Below, piece after piece: positions 42,212 to 50,684 of a DNA stretch of 64,000 nucleotides (within the stretch, counting starts at the first letter, position 1; each line of letters starts with the position of its first letter). The notes under the pieces were generated by a model. That model saw only the letters and a program-made list of their open reading frames with translations. It did not search any database and was not told where the DNA came from. Position numbers and translations under genes: made by a program. Source of the stretch: Streptomyces sp. NRRL S-350 (GTDB taxonomy: Bacteria > Actinomycetota > Actinomycetes > Streptomycetales > Streptomycetaceae); assembly GCF_000719705.1 (NCBI RefSeq), contig NZ_JOHO01000052.1, positions 1-64,000 on the forward strand. Direction: 5' to 3'.

Positions 42212-44284
42212 ATGAACGACGCCGCTCTGCTCACCCCCGGCGACTACGCCGACGCCGTCACGGCCGCCGTCCGGGCCTCCGCCGCCTACTACACCGACGG
42301 GGGCACCCCGCTCGGCGACGACGAGTACGACGCCCTGCTGCGCGCCATCGCGGCCTACGAGGAGGCGCACCCGGGCGAGGCGCTGCCGGACTCCCCGACC
42401 GGGAAGGTCGCCGGCGGCGCGGTCGAGGGCGACGTGCCGCACAGCGTGCCGATGCTGTCGCTGGACAACGTCTTCTCGGCCGAGGAGCTCGCGGAGTGGG
42501 CGGCCGGGCTGGAGCGGCGGCTGGGCCGACCGGTGGCCGCCTGGTGCGTGGAGCCGAAGCTGGACGGCCTGGCGGTGGCCGCCCGCTACCGCGCCGGGCG
42601 CCTGCAGCGGCTGATCACCCGCGGTGACGGCCTCGCCGGCGAGGACATCAGCCACGCCGCGGACGCCGTGCTGGGCCTGCCCGCCGCGCTCGCCGAGCCC
42701 GTGGACGTCGAGCTGCGCGGTGAAGTCCTGCTCACCCGCGAGCAGTTCGAGCACGCCAACGAGGTGCGCACCGCCCACGGTGCCGTCCCCTTCGCCAATC
42801 CGCGCAACGGCGCCGCCGGCACCCTGCGCGCCAAGGACCGCCCGTACCGCGTCGAGCTGACCTTCTTCGGCTACGACGCCGTGGGGCTCGACGACGACCT
42901 GCCCCACAGCGCCCTCCTGGAGCGCCTGGCCGCCCTGGGGGCCAACACCGCCGCCGCCACGGCCGCCCGCCCGCTGCGCTGCGCCACGCTGGCGGAGGCC
43001 CAGCAGCGCATCGAGGAGATCGCCGCGCTGCGCCCGGCCCTGCCGTTCGGCATCGACGGTGTCGTGGTCAAGGCGGACTCCGCCGCCGACCAGCGGGACG
43101 CCGGGTCCGGCTCGCGCGCGCCGCGCTGGGCGGTGGCCCGCAAGCTCGCCGCCGAGCACAAGGTCACCCGGCTGCTCGACGTCGAGTGGAACGTCGGGCG
43201 CACCGGCATCATCGCCCCGCGCGCGGTCCTCGAACCCGTCGTCATCGACGGCGTCACCGTCACCTACGCCACCCTGCACAACCCCGCCGACATCACCCGG
43301 CGCGGCCTGATGCTCGGCGACCAGGTGTTCGTGTACCGCGCCGGCGACGTCATCCCGCGCGTCGAGGCCCCGCTCGTCGACGAGCGCACCGGCGACGAAC
43401 GGCCCATCGTCTTCCCCGGGTCCTGCCCCCGCTGCGGCGACGCCATCGACACCACCGAGCAGCGCTGGCGCTGCGCCCGGGGCCGCAACTGCCAGGCCGT
43501 CGCCTCGGTGATCTACGCGGCGGGCCGCGACCAGCTCGACATCGAGGGCCTGGGCGGCACCCGCGCCGTCCAGCTGGTCGAAGCCGGGCTGGTCACCGAC
43601 CTCGCCGACCTGTTCTCCCTCACCCGTGAGCAGCTGCTGGCCCTGGAGCGGATGGGCGACACCAGCACCGACAACCTGCTCGCCGCGATCGAGACCGCCC
43701 GCAGCCGTCCGCTCAACCGGGTCTTCTGCGCGCTCGGTGTGCGCGGCACCGGGCGCACCATGTCGCGCCGCATCGCCGCGCACTTCGGGTCGATGGCCGC
43801 GATCCGTGCCGCCGACGCCGACACCCTGGCGGCGGTGGACGGCATCGGCGCGGAGAAGGCCCGGGTCATCGTCGCCGAACTCGCCGAACTGGCACCGCTC
43901 CTGGACCGGCTCGCGGCCCGCGGCGTGGGCACCACCGTCACCGCGCCCCGGGCCCCCGCCACGGCGGGCGCCCGGGCCGACGGCGACGCGCCGCGGGCGG
44001 AGGCGGCCCCAGCCGCAGCCGCGGCCGGGCCGCTCGCGGGCGAGGCCGTCGTCGTCACCGGCAGCATGACCGGCCCGCTGGCCGCGCTGTCCCGCAACGA
44101 GATGAACGAGCTGATCGAGCGCGCCGGCGGCAAGGCGTCCTCGTCCGTCTCCAAGCGCACCACCCTGCTCGTCGCCGGCGAGAAGGCCGGCTCCAAGCGG
44201 GCCAGGGCCGAGGAGCTGGGCGTCCGGATCGTCACCCCCGACGACTTCGCCGTCCTCGTCGCCGACCACCTGCCCGAGGTCTGA
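42212..44284 (+). CDS. ligA: NAD-dependent DNA ligase
   Basis: 690 residues from ATG at 42212. Domains in order: Ia ([21 protein letters not shown] binding), adenylation domain with the catalytic lysine 116 in EPKLDG, LRGEVLL and NPRNGAAG motifs, OB fold, a Cys4 zinc finger (CPRCG and CARGRNC), helix-hairpin-helix repeats, and a BRCT domain ([20 protein letters not shown]). It seals nicks using NAD+. An Ala/Pro-rich linker precedes the BRCT domain. Streptomycetes usually have a housekeeping ligA; this copy, in a region without replication genes, may be a second one. The start at 42158 is less likely. Confidence 0.92.
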   Translation: MNDAALLTPGDYADAVTAAVRASAAYYTDGGTPLGDDEYDALLRAIAAYEEAHPGEALPDSPTGKVAGGAVEGDVPHSVPMLSLDNVFSAEELAEWAAGLERRLGRPVAAWCVEPKLDGLAVAARYRAGRLQRLITRGDGLAGEDISHAADAVLGLPAALAEPVDVELRGEVLLTREQFEHANEVRTAHGAVPFANPRNGAAGTLRAKDRPYRVELTFFGYDAVGLDDDLPHSALLERLAALGANTAAATAARPLRCATLAEAQQRIEEIAALRPALPFGIDGVVVKADSAADQRDAGSGSRAPRWAVARKLAAEHKVTRLLDVEWNVGRTGIIAPRAVLEPVVIDGVTVTYATLHNPADITRRGLMLGDQVFVYRAGDVIPRVEAPLVDERTGDERPIVFPGSCPRCGDAIDTTEQRWRCARGRNCQAVASVIYAAGRDQLDIEGLGGTRAVQLVEAGLVTDLADLFSLTREQLLALERMGDTSTDNLLAAIETARSRPLNRVFCALGVRGTGRTMSRRIAAHFGSMAAIRAADADTLAAVDGIGAEKARVIVAELAELAPLLDRLAARGVGTTVTAPRAPATAGARADGDAPRAEAAPAAAAAGPLAGEAVVVTGSMTGPLAALSRNEMNELIERAGGKASSSVSKRTTLLVAGEKAGSKRARAEELGVRIVTPDDFAVLVADHLPEV

Positions 44285-44440
44285 CCCGTCCGACGCCAGG
44301 GGCCCGCGCCCGGGGGCGGCGGAACCTCGGCGGCGGCGCCCCCGGGGGAACCGGCGGCGCCCCGGGGAACCGCGGGGAGTCGATCACCGTCTCCCTGACG
44401 ATGGCTCAGGTGCGGGCAGGCAGTTCCACGGGGGGTGGAC

Positions 44441-45049
44441 ATGTCGGGTGACAAGGTCGTCTGGTCGGTGCTCGGCTTCGTCGGGGCGGCCGCGGGGGTG
44501 GCCGTCCTGGTCGGTGTGGTGCTCAGGACGCGGCTGCGGGCGCGGACCCTGGCGCGGGGGCTGACGGCGTGGGCCGAGTGCCTGGAGACCTACGTCGCGG
44601 TGGAGACGAGGGGGGCGGGGACCGAGCGGCGCACCTTCACCGAGCGGCACGTGATCCTCGGGTTCCGCACCCCGGACGGCCTGGACGTCCGGTTCCGCGA
44701 CAGGTCGGGTGTGCCCCGCGTGGTGGGCGACCGGGTACGGGTGCGCTACCTGCCCGAGCGGCCCCAGGGGACGGTGACGCCCGCCGACCGGCACCCGTCC
44801 GGGCTCACCCCCGGGCTGGTCGCGGGCGCCGTCTGTGCCCTGGTGGTCGTCGGCGTCGGCGTGGCCTGCGCCGTCCTCGGCCTCCAGGGCCCGACCGGGG
44901 AGGCGGGCGGCGCCACCACGCCGACGCCGCTGACCTCCAGCCGCCCGGGGTGGGGGCCCGGCGGCAAGCCCACCTCCTTCGTCTGCACCGACGACGACGG
45001 CCCGCACTGCATCGACGACAAGATCGCCAGCCTGTTCCCCCGGCACTGA
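44441..45049 (+). CDS. DUF3592-like membrane protein
   Basis: 202 residues from ATG at 44441 (GTG 44435 also possible). First membrane helix WSVLGFVGAAAGVAVLVGVV, then a soluble beta-rich region (EWAE-type repeat: WAECLETYVAVETRGAGTER, VILGFRTPDGLDVRFRDRSG, RVRVRYLPERP) and a second helix LVAGAVCALVVVGVGVACAV. The VRYLPERP motif is typical of DUF3592. A Thr/Pro-rich segment and a short Cys-containing tail (FVCTDDDGPHCIDDKI) end it. Function unknown. Confidence 0.85.
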   Translation: MSGDKVVWSVLGFVGAAAGVAVLVGVVLRTRLRARTLARGLTAWAECLETYVAVETRGAGTERRTFTERHVILGFRTPDGLDVRFRDRSGVPRVVGDRVRVRYLPERPQGTVTPADRHPSGLTPGLVAGAVCALVVVGVGVACAVLGLQGPTGEAGGATTPTPLTSSRPGWGPGGKPTSFVCTDDDGPHCIDDKIASLFPRH

Positions 45050-45260
45050 AAGCCCCGCGACGGGCCCGACGGGTGACGCTCGCCCGGGTCGGCGGGCGGC
45101 GCGACGGTGCGCGGATGCCCGCGTGCCGATACTGCGAGCTTGGAACCCACCCGCAGGCCTTCCCCTGCCGGGTGTCGCCGCCGTCCTGCGGGTGTCGCCG
45201 CGGCGGGAAACGGGGCGGAGGTCCCCTGACGGGGCGCCGGCCGCTCGGCCCGGACACGCC

Positions 45261-45296
45261 GCAGGGGCGGAAGTCGACTACGACTTCCGCCCCTGC
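45261..45296 (-). terminator. perfect hairpin after the tRNA gene
   Basis: 16-bp perfect stem (45261-45276 with 45281-45296) and ACTA loop. Read on the minus strand, it begins 4 bases after the CCA end of the tRNA at 45301-45372, so it is the tRNA terminator. Confidence 0.85.
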
Positions 45297-45300
45297 GAGT

Positions 45301-45372
45301 TGGAGCGCCGGGCCCGAATCGAACGAACCCCTCCCACTGAAAGTGGGCGTGCTACCGCTGCACCACCGACGC
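45301..45372 (-). tRNA. tRNA-Glu (anticodon UUC), atypical
   Basis: On the minus strand: acceptor GCGTCGG/CCGGCGC (7 bp, one G-U), TG, D-arm GTGC-AGCGGTA-GCAC, anticodon arm GCCCA-CTTTCAG-TGGGA (U33, anticodon TTC at 45339-45341, A37), 3-nt variable region GGG, T-arm GTTCG-TTCGATT-CGGGC, discriminator T, encoded CCA. It is 69 nt plus CCA, shorter than usual: residue 26 is missing and the first anticodon-stem pair is G-A. The T-stem has two G-U pairs. These features suggest an extra, divergent tRNA-Glu rather than the main one. Alternative readings are discussed below. Confidence 0.75.
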
Positions 45373-45486
45373 CTGCTCCGGCTGGTCCGGACCGCTTTCG
45401 CGTTCCCGTCCTGCCGACAGGAAGAACGTACCAGTCCATGATCGGAAAGAGGAAATCGGCGGCCGCCCGCCCCGGGTGCCACGGCA

Positions 45487-46500
45487 TCAGCCGCCCGTGG
45501 CCGGCGGCCTGGTGGCGGGCGGCCGCCCGTCGCCGTCCTCCCTGGTCCAGGCGCCGACGCCGAGGCGCCCGGTGGTGCCGAGGTCGAGTTCGGGGGTGAC
45601 CGTCACGGGGGCCGCGCCCGCAGTGGCGCGGACCCGGACGTAGGGGACGTCCAGCGGGGTGCCGGCCTCGGTGGTGTTGCGCCACACCAGGGTGGCGCGG
45701 GCTCCCTCGCCCGGGCGCAGCGCGATCTCCTGCGGCGGGTCGTCCGCGCCGGTGCCGGTGGCGATCGCGGCGCCGCCGGGCAGCAGCCGTACCCCGTCGA
45801 CGGGCCGGCGGTCCGGGTCGAGCAGTTGCAGCGTCGGGTAGCCGTCGAGGGCGACCGTGGCCGTCCCGCAGTTGCGCAGGTGCAGGCCGACCACCCGCAG
45901 GCCCATCGCGGCGTCGCCCTGGTCCGCGTACAGCCGCAGGCCGGAGGCCGGGCAGGGGCCGCCGGGCTGCGGGGCCTCGGCGGTGGGCACGCTGCGGACC
46001 TTGACGATCTTCACCTGGGGTGCGGTGCCCGGTCGGGCGGGGCCGGGCCCGGACAGGTCGAGCCTGCCTTCGGCGGTGGCGCCGGGGGCGAGCGCCGTGG
46101 TGGTCCGCGAGATGGTCGCGGTTCCGCCCGGGTCCGGCGCGGAGAGGCGGAAGTCCACCGTGACGTCGAACGGTTCGGTGCCCGGGTTGGTCACCTCGTA
46201 CTCCGCGCAGGCCGGGCCGACGGCGGTGATCCGTACGCCGCCCTGCGCGGGGCCGTCCGGCTGGCGCCCGCTGCCGGGCGCCGGGGCCGGCGGCGCCCCG
46301 CACGGCCCGGTGCCGCCGGCGGGCCCCGCCGATCCGGCCTGCCCCGCGGACCCGGCGGGCCCGGTCGCCGGGGATCCGCAGCCGGCGAGCAGGGCGGCGG
46401 CGAGCGCGGCGAGCGTGACGGCGGCGGCGGCGGTGGCCGTGGCGGGAGGTGCGGGCCGACGGGCCGTCAGCCGACGGGGTGACTGTTCGAACTGGCGCAT
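45487..46500 (-). CDS. DUF4232-type lipoprotein
   Basis: 337 residues. A long basic N-terminus and hydrophobic helix (TAAAAVTLAALAAALLAGC) end in the lipobox LAGC. A Gly/Pro/Ser-rich linker follows. The mature part has a first beta-sandwich (VRITAVGPACAEYEVTNPGT, FDVTVDFRLSAPDP) and a second one matching DUF4232 (LHLRNCGTATVALDGYPTLQ, RATLVWRNTTEAGTPL). The cysteines GPCPASG and LRNCGT probably pair. Anchored outside the membrane; function unknown. It is larger than the DUF4232 lipoprotein at 18846 and may be a two-domain form. Confidence 0.85.
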   Translation of the reverse strand: MRQFEQSPRRLTARRPAPPATATAAAAVTLAALAAALLAGCGSPATGPAGSAGQAGSAGPAGGTGPCGAPPAPAPGSGRQPDGPAQGGVRITAVGPACAEYEVTNPGTEPFDVTVDFRLSAPDPGGTATISRTTTALAPGATAEGRLDLSGPGPARPGTAPQVKIVKVRSVPTAEAPQPGGPCPASGLRLYADQGDAAMGLRVVGLHLRNCGTATVALDGYPTLQLLDPDRRPVDGVRLLPGGAAIATGTGADDPPQEIALRPGEGARATLVWRNTTEAGTPLDVPYVRVRATAGAAPVTVTPELDLGTTGRLGVGAWTREDGDGRPPATRPPATGG

Positions 46501-46596
46501 CGGCCGAGTCGATCACGCTCCGCGCCCGAACGGCTGTGAGCCGGGTCACGGCCCCTGCAACAGCCCTGCCGTGGTCCGGTCCCGCGGGCGCCGAGG

Positions 46597-47169
46597 TCAG
46601 GCGCGGGCGGCGTCGATCTTGCCCTGCAGGGCGGTGAGCAGGTCCTTCAGGATGCCGATGGTGACCTCGTCGGCCAGTTCGCCCTCGGCGTCGAAGCGCT
46701 CGTGCGAGCGGAAGGCGACCAGTTCGGGCTTGACTACGACGTCGCTGTCGGTCCAGACGAAGACCTGGCGCAGCGCCAGCTGGGCGCGCACGGAGCCGAA
46801 GTTGGTGGGCGCGGCGCCCATGATCGCGGTGGGCTTGCGGTGCAGCGGCAGGCCCTCGCTCTTGCTCCAGTCGGTGCTCAGCCAGTCCAGGGCGTTCTTC
46901 AGCACGCCGGGGATCGAGTAGTTGAACTCCGGGGTGGCGATCAGCAGGCCGTCGGCGTCGAGCACCTTGCGGCGCAGTTCCTCGACGACGGCGGGGCGCA
47001 CGCCCGGGTGGTCGAGGTCGTAGTCGTAGGGCGGGATCTCGCGCAGGCCGTCGTAGATCTCGATCTCCATGCCGGTCGGGTTGAGCGTCCGGGCGGCGCG
47101 CAGCAGGGCGGTGTTGTGCGAGTCGGCGCGCAGCGAGCCGGAGATGGCGAAGACCTTGGCGGGGCTCAT
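46597..47169 (-). CDS. NADPH-dependent FMN reductase
   Basis: 190 residues. Flavodoxin-like fold: VFAISGSLRADSHNTALLRA contains the phosphate-binding GSLR-x-S loop; YDGLREIPPYDYDLD the second strand; ATPEFNYSIPGVLKNALDWL is the hallmark of the NADPH-dependent FMN reductase/azoreductase family. It reduces FMN or quinones with NADPH in the cytosol. It has its own strong promoter (TTGACT-17-TAGATT) about 70 bases upstream. Confidence 0.92.
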   Translation of the reverse strand: MSPAKVFAISGSLRADSHNTALLRAARTLNPTGMEIEIYDGLREIPPYDYDLDHPGVRPAVVEELRRKVLDADGLLIATPEFNYSIPGVLKNALDWLSTDWSKSEGLPLHRKPTAIMGAAPTNFGSVRAQLALRQVFVWTDSDVVVKPELVAFRSHERFDAEGELADEVTIGILKDLLTALQGKIDAARA

Positions 47170-47241
47170 GGCGGTTGCTCCTTGCGGCGGTGTGTGGGTG
47201 CGGCTGTTCGGGTTCGCCGTTCGCGGCGTCTCGACACGAGG

Positions 47242-47270
47242 AATCTAAACGGATCGGTTCAGTTAGTCAA
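47242..47270 (-). promoter_or_regulatory. promoter of the FMN reductase gene
   Basis: On the minus strand: -35 TTGACT (47265-47270), 17-bp spacer, -10 TAGATT (47242-47247). The spacer and flanks contain related GGTTCA/TGAACC sequences around 47253-47260 and 47293-47298 (inverted), possibly an operator. The rest of 47170-47475 holds no gene. Confidence 0.75.
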
Positions 47271-47475
47271 CCAGACAGTTCAGTCTTGGATGTGAACCGG
47301 ATCGTCTAGGGCGGTCCCCCGGGACGGACGGGGGCCTGACGCCGGGCGGGCCGCCGCCGCCCTCCCCGGGGCAGCGGCCCGCCGGTCGCGGCCTTCCCGG
47401 AGCAGGACCGGCCCGGCGCCCGCCCGGGCCGAGCCCAGCCGTCCGGGCCGGGCCAGCCGGGGGGCCTGGGGGCCG

Positions 47476-48549
47476 TCAGAGGCGGTCCGCGTCCAGGACG
47501 GCCTGGACGAAGGCGGCGGGCGCCTCCTGGGGCAGGTTGTGGCCGACGTCCGCGAGGGTGCGGTGGAGGTAGGGGCCGGTGAAGTACTGCCGGTAGGCGG
47601 AGCCGTCGCCGGGGGCGGTGAAGGGGTCGCGGCCGGGGTCGAGGGTGACGGTGGGCACGGCGATGCGGGGCCGGGCCGCGAGCCGCTGCTCCACGCGGTC
47701 GTAGCGGCGCTCGCCGTCGGCCAGGCCCAGGCGCCAGCGGTAGTTGTGGACGACGATCGCCGGGTAGTCGGGGTTGTCGAAGGCGGCGGCGGTGCGGGCG
47801 AAGACCGCGTCGTCGAAGGCCCAGGTCGGGGAGACCGTCTCCCACACCAGCCGGCACAGCTCGCGCCGCTTGTCCCGGTCCTCCATGGCGCGGCGGCCGC
47901 GCTCGGTGGCGAAGTAGAACTGGTACCACCAGGTGTGCTCGGCGGCCGGCGCCAGCGGCTCCCGCTGCTTCTCGACGTCGGTGACGAGGTACCCGCTGAC
48001 CGACACCAGCGCCTTGACCCGCTCGGGCCACAGCGCGGCGACGATGTCGGCGGTGCGCGAGCCCCAGTCGAAGCCGGCCAGCACGGCCCGCCCGATCCCC
48101 AGCGCGTCCATCAGGGCGACGACGTCCAGGGCGACGGCCGCCTGCTGCGCGTTGCGGGGCGTGCGGGCGGACAGGAAGCGCGTCGTGCCGTGTCCGCGCA
48201 GGTAGGGGACGATGACGCGGTAGCCCTGGGCGGCGAGCAGCGGGGCGGCGTCGACGTAGCTGTGGATGTCGTACGGCCAGCCGTGCAGGCAGATGACGGC
48301 GGGGCCGTCCGCCGGCCCGTCCTCGGCGTAGCCGACGTCCAGGAGTCCGGCGCGGACCTGGGCCTGCCGGGCGAAGCCGGTGCGCCCGGCCGGGGTTGCG
48401 CCCGGCGCGACCTCCGGTGCCGGAGCCGCCGGGGCCGGGGCTGGGGGCGCGGGGGCGGCCTGCGCGGACTGGGGCAGGGCGGCCAGGGACAGGGCGGTCG
48501 TGCCCGCCCCGAATCCGACGGCCTTGGCGAAGGTGCGCCTGTCGATCAT
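47476..48549 (-). CDS. Tat-exported alpha/beta hydrolase (epoxide hydrolase-like)
   Basis: 357 residues from ATG at 48549. N-terminal twin-arginine signal MIDRRTFAKAVGFGAG followed by a hydrophobic stretch and Pro/Ala-rich linker, so export as a folded protein is predicted. Core motifs: CLHGWPYD (HGxP oxyanion loop), VPYLRGHGTTRFL, nucleophile elbow GFDWGS with an aspartate instead of serine (as in epoxide hydrolases and dehalogenases), and the histidine in LADVGHNLPQEAP. The Asp nucleophile predicts hydrolysis of epoxides or C-halogen bonds through an alkyl-enzyme ester. Substrate unknown. Confidence 0.88.
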   Translation of the reverse strand: MIDRRTFAKAVGFGAGTTALSLAALPQSAQAAPAPPAPAPAAPAPEVAPGATPAGRTGFARQAQVRAGLLDVGYAEDGPADGPAVICLHGWPYDIHSYVDAAPLLAAQGYRVIVPYLRGHGTTRFLSARTPRNAQQAAVALDVVALMDALGIGRAVLAGFDWGSRTADIVAALWPERVKALVSVSGYLVTDVEKQREPLAPAAEHTWWYQFYFATERGRRAMEDRDKRRELCRLVWETVSPTWAFDDAVFARTAAAFDNPDYPAIVVHNYRWRLGLADGERRYDRVEQRLAARPRIAVPTVTLDPGRDPFTAPGDGSAYRQYFTGPYLHRTLADVGHNLPQEAPAAFVQAVLDADRL

Positions 48550-48727
48550 GCTGGTTCCTCCGTGGTGCTGTGGCGTCGGCCGGTGCCGGGGACCGGCGGC
48601 CGGCACCACCCACTGTGGTCCGCGGAACGGTCCGGCACATCAGTCACTTGACGCTCAGTCACCGAGGCGGGCTACTGCACCGCGCCGCCGCCGGTCGGGG
48701 GCCGGAGGCGTTCGACCGGCGGCGGCG

Positions 48728-48793
48728 CCCGAAGCCCCGCCGCCCCGCCCCGCCCTCCTGTCGGGGGCGGTGGCGGGGCGGCGGGGCTTCGGG
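48728..48793 (-). terminator. long hairpin terminator after infA-like gene
   Basis: 22-bp perfect inverted repeat (48728-48749 with 48772-48793), loop of 22 bases, just downstream of the minus-strand IF-1 gene. Confidence 0.8.
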
Positions 48794-48817
48794 GCGGTAC
48801 CGGGCGGCGGGAACGCG

Positions 48818-49042
48818 CTATGACCGGTAGCGGTAGCGGATCCGGCCGCGGGTGAGGTCGTAGGGGCTGAGCTCCACGAGCACCCGGTCGTGCGGGAGGA
48901 TCTTGATGTGGTTCTTGCGGACCTTGCCGCTGATGTGGGCGAGCACGATGTGCCCGTTGGGGAGTTCCACCTTGAACGTGGCATTGCGCATGCACTCGGT
49001 GACGGTGCCTTCGACTTCGATGCCGTCTGCGGTCTTGGCCAT
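48818..49042 (-). CDS. infA: translation initiation factor IF-1 (probable second copy)
   Basis: 74 residues from ATG at 49042 ([14 protein letters not shown]). Complete S1/OB fold: [60 protein letters not shown]. It occupies the ribosomal A site during initiation. The usual actinobacterial infA sits in the ribosomal-protein cluster next to rpmJ; this one stands alone, has [11 protein letters not shown] instead of MAKKQGAIEIE, and is probably an additional, possibly condition-specific copy. GAAAGAGG lies upstream. Confidence 0.92.
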   Translation of the reverse strand: MAKTADGIEVEGTVTECMRNATFKVELPNGHIVLAHISGKVRKNHIKILPHDRVLVELSPYDLTRGRIRYRYRS

Positions 49043-49142
49043 GGCTCTCACCTCTTTCTCTCGGGGGTCGGTGCGGTCTTCGGGGACTGCGGGGCGGGAA
49101 GTGCGGGGTGGGGACTGCGGGTCGGGATTGCGTGGCGGGGCG

Positions 49143-49937
49143 TCAGCGGCGGACGAGTTCCAGGGTGCTGCCCGTACGGCGGGCGCCGATGCCCTCGAAG
49201 AGGGCGGTGGCGGCCGTGTTGGACTCCGTCACCTCGGCCCAGGCCGCAGCGGTGCCGCAGCGGTGCAGCCCGTCCAGGGCGTGGGCCAGCAGGGCCCGGG
49301 CGATGCCGCGGCGCTGCCGGTCGGCCCGGACGGCGAGCAGGCCGATCCGGGGGCGGGTCGGCGGGGCCACCCGCACCAGCCCCACGTAGTGGCCGTCCTG
49401 CCGCGCCACCGCGTACCGGGAGGGGTCGAGCACGGTGGTGCCCGCCGGGCGCGGCAGCACCTGGGCCGGCATGGACGACCAGCCGGGGCCGGCCTCGACC
49501 TCCTCGCGGATGACGAGGTCCAGGGCGCGCAGCGGGCCCTCCTGCGCCTCGCCGGCGGGCACGATGGTCACGCCCGCCGGGGGCCGTACCGTGCCGAGGC
49601 CGGTGGTCTGCGGGTCGGTGGGCACGAGGTAGCACCGTTCGCGGCGTACGGCCGTGAAGCCGGTGCGCTGCCAGGCGGCCGTCGTGTCGTGGTCGGCCTC
49701 GTCGGTGAGGGTGTGCAGCGGTTCGGGCAGGTCGGCCGAGATCGCGGCGGCGATGCGGGCGAAGGCCTCGCCGTGCCACGCGTCGACGCTGACGAAGAGT
49801 CGCCCGTCGGGGCGGCGTGAGGCGTCGCCGGTGCCGACCACGAGGTCGTCCTGCACGGCGTGCCACCGGGTGTCCGAGATCCGGGTGACCACGAGTGCGT
49901 GGCCGTCGGCGCCCGGGATGGGATGCGGAGCGGTCAT
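49143..49937 (-). CDS. GNAT-family N-acetyltransferase
   Basis: 264 residues from ATG at 49937. The C-terminal half has the GNAT core: [40 protein letters not shown] (acetyl-CoA pyrophosphate loop RRGIAR), and [20 protein letters not shown]. The N-terminal half ([33 protein letters not shown]) is a separate domain. It transfers an acetyl group from acetyl-CoA to an unknown amine, possibly an antibiotic or protein N-terminus. A 17-residue reading frame lies just upstream on the same strand. Confidence 0.88.
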   Translation of the reverse strand: MTAPHPIPGADGHALVVTRISDTRWHAVQDDLVVGTGDASRRPDGRLFVSVDAWHGEAFARIAAAISADLPEPLHTLTDEADHDTTAAWQRTGFTAVRRERCYLVPTDPQTTGLGTVRPPAGVTIVPAGEAQEGPLRALDLVIREEVEAGPGWSSMPAQVLPRPAGTTVLDPSRYAVARQDGHYVGLVRVAPPTRPRIGLLAVRADRQRRGIARALLAHALDGLHRCGTAAAWAEVTESNTAATALFEGIGARRTGSTLELVRR

Positions 49938-49990
49938 GGTGTCGTCCTTGGGGAGTGCCTGGTCTGAGGCGCTCCCTGGCGACACCTACG

Positions 49991-50044
49991 TCACCCGCCC
50001 ACCGTGACGGAAAGGGGGAGCACCCATACGGATACGGCCTTCAT
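49991..50044 (-). CDS. possible 17-residue leader peptide
   Basis: ATG at 50044 with GAGGTGAG 6-13 bases upstream opens MKAVSVWVLPLSVTVGG and stops 53 bases before the GNAT start. The strong ribosome site and position suggest a real short peptide, perhaps translational control of the acetyltransferase. No terminator hairpin is visible between them. Hydrophobic; could also be a short toxin-like peptide. Confidence 0.4.
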   Translation of the reverse strand: MKAVSVWVLPLSVTVGG

Positions 50045-50244
50045 GGGTCTCACCTCCTCGCGTTCTTGCACGGCTGCGCAGACGGTAGCAGCCGGTGGTG
50101 TGCCCGGCCAACCGATATACGGCCGCGCCGGTCGCCGGTCCCCGGCCCCCAGGCGGGCGGCGCCGGCGGGCGGCGGCAGCCGGGGCTGTCCGCAGGGTGA
50201 GACGCCCCGTCCCACGCCGGCGGGTTTCTGCCAGCATTCCGGGC

Positions 50245-50301
50245 ATGCAGCAGCAGCTGATTACCAGCGGCGGCGTGCCGGCACCGCGCCGGGAGGAGTG
50301 A
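50245..50301 (+). CDS. leader peptide of the ACT-like gene
   Basis: ATG at 50245 opens MQQQLITSGGVPAPRREE and stop. It is followed after 25 bases by an intrinsic-type hairpin and then the gene at 50403. This arrangement, and the Leu-Ile-Val content of the peptide, resembles leaders of branched-chain amino-acid operons in Streptomyces. Confidence 0.5.
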   Translation: MQQQLITSGGVPAPRREE

Positions 50302-50326
50302 CCCTCCCCGGCCCCCGCCCGCACGC

Positions 50327-50353
50327 AGACCTCTCGCGCTCCGCGAGGGGTCT
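50327..50353 (+). terminator. attenuator-type terminator
   Basis: AGACCTCTCGCG (50327-50338) pairs with CGCGAGGGGTCT (50342-50353) through 12 bp (one G-U), loop CTC, followed by TTCTGCTTTT. It lies between the leader peptide and the ACT-like gene. Confidence 0.75.
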
Positions 50354-50402
50354 TTCTGCTTTTCCGGCCCCGCCAGTCCCCTCCACAGACAGGACCGCCG
50401 CC

Positions 50403-50630
50403 ATGGAACACACCCGGCTCACCGTCACCCTGCACCCCACCGCCGGGACGCTCGCCCGCCTCGCCTCCACCCTCAACAACCACCGGGTCCTGGACCTCGC
50501 CTTCAGCGCCGGAGCGGCGGCCCCGGCCAGGGCCGTCGTGCGGGTTCCGCAGCCCGAGGCCGTCCGCGTCCAGCAGAAGCTGCGCCGACTGGTCGACGTG
50601 ATCGACGTGGCCCTGGAGCCGGCCGGGTGA
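50403..50630 (+). CDS. small ACT-like protein (IlvN/IlvM-like)
   Basis: 75 residues from ATG at 50403. The sequence HTRLTVTLHPTAGTLARLAS, LNNHRVLDLAFSAG, RAVVRVPQPEAVRVQQKLRR, LVDVIDVALEP has the beta-alpha-beta-beta-alpha-beta pattern of an ACT domain and resembles the short small subunit (IlvM type) of acetolactate synthase. ACT domains bind amino acids and regulate enzymes. The leader peptide and attenuator upstream fit control by branched-chain amino acids. No large subunit gene (ilvB) follows, so it is an orphan; it may act on an enzyme encoded elsewhere. Confidence 0.75.
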   Translation: MEHTRLTVTLHPTAGTLARLASTLNNHRVLDLAFSAGAAAPARAVVRVPQPEAVRVQQKLRRLVDVIDVALEPAG

Positions 50631-50684
50631 CGACGGCGCGGACGACGGCGCGTCCGAGGTGCGGCGGGCGCTGGTTGCGCCGGG

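Noticed and set aside
45301..45372. Reading the tRNA loop as TTTCAGT with anticodon UCA (opal/selenocysteine type)
   Set aside because: That register needs two mismatches in the anticodon stem (A-G, C-A). The CTTTCAG loop gives four Watson-Crick pairs, U33 and A37, so UUC (Glu) is preferred.
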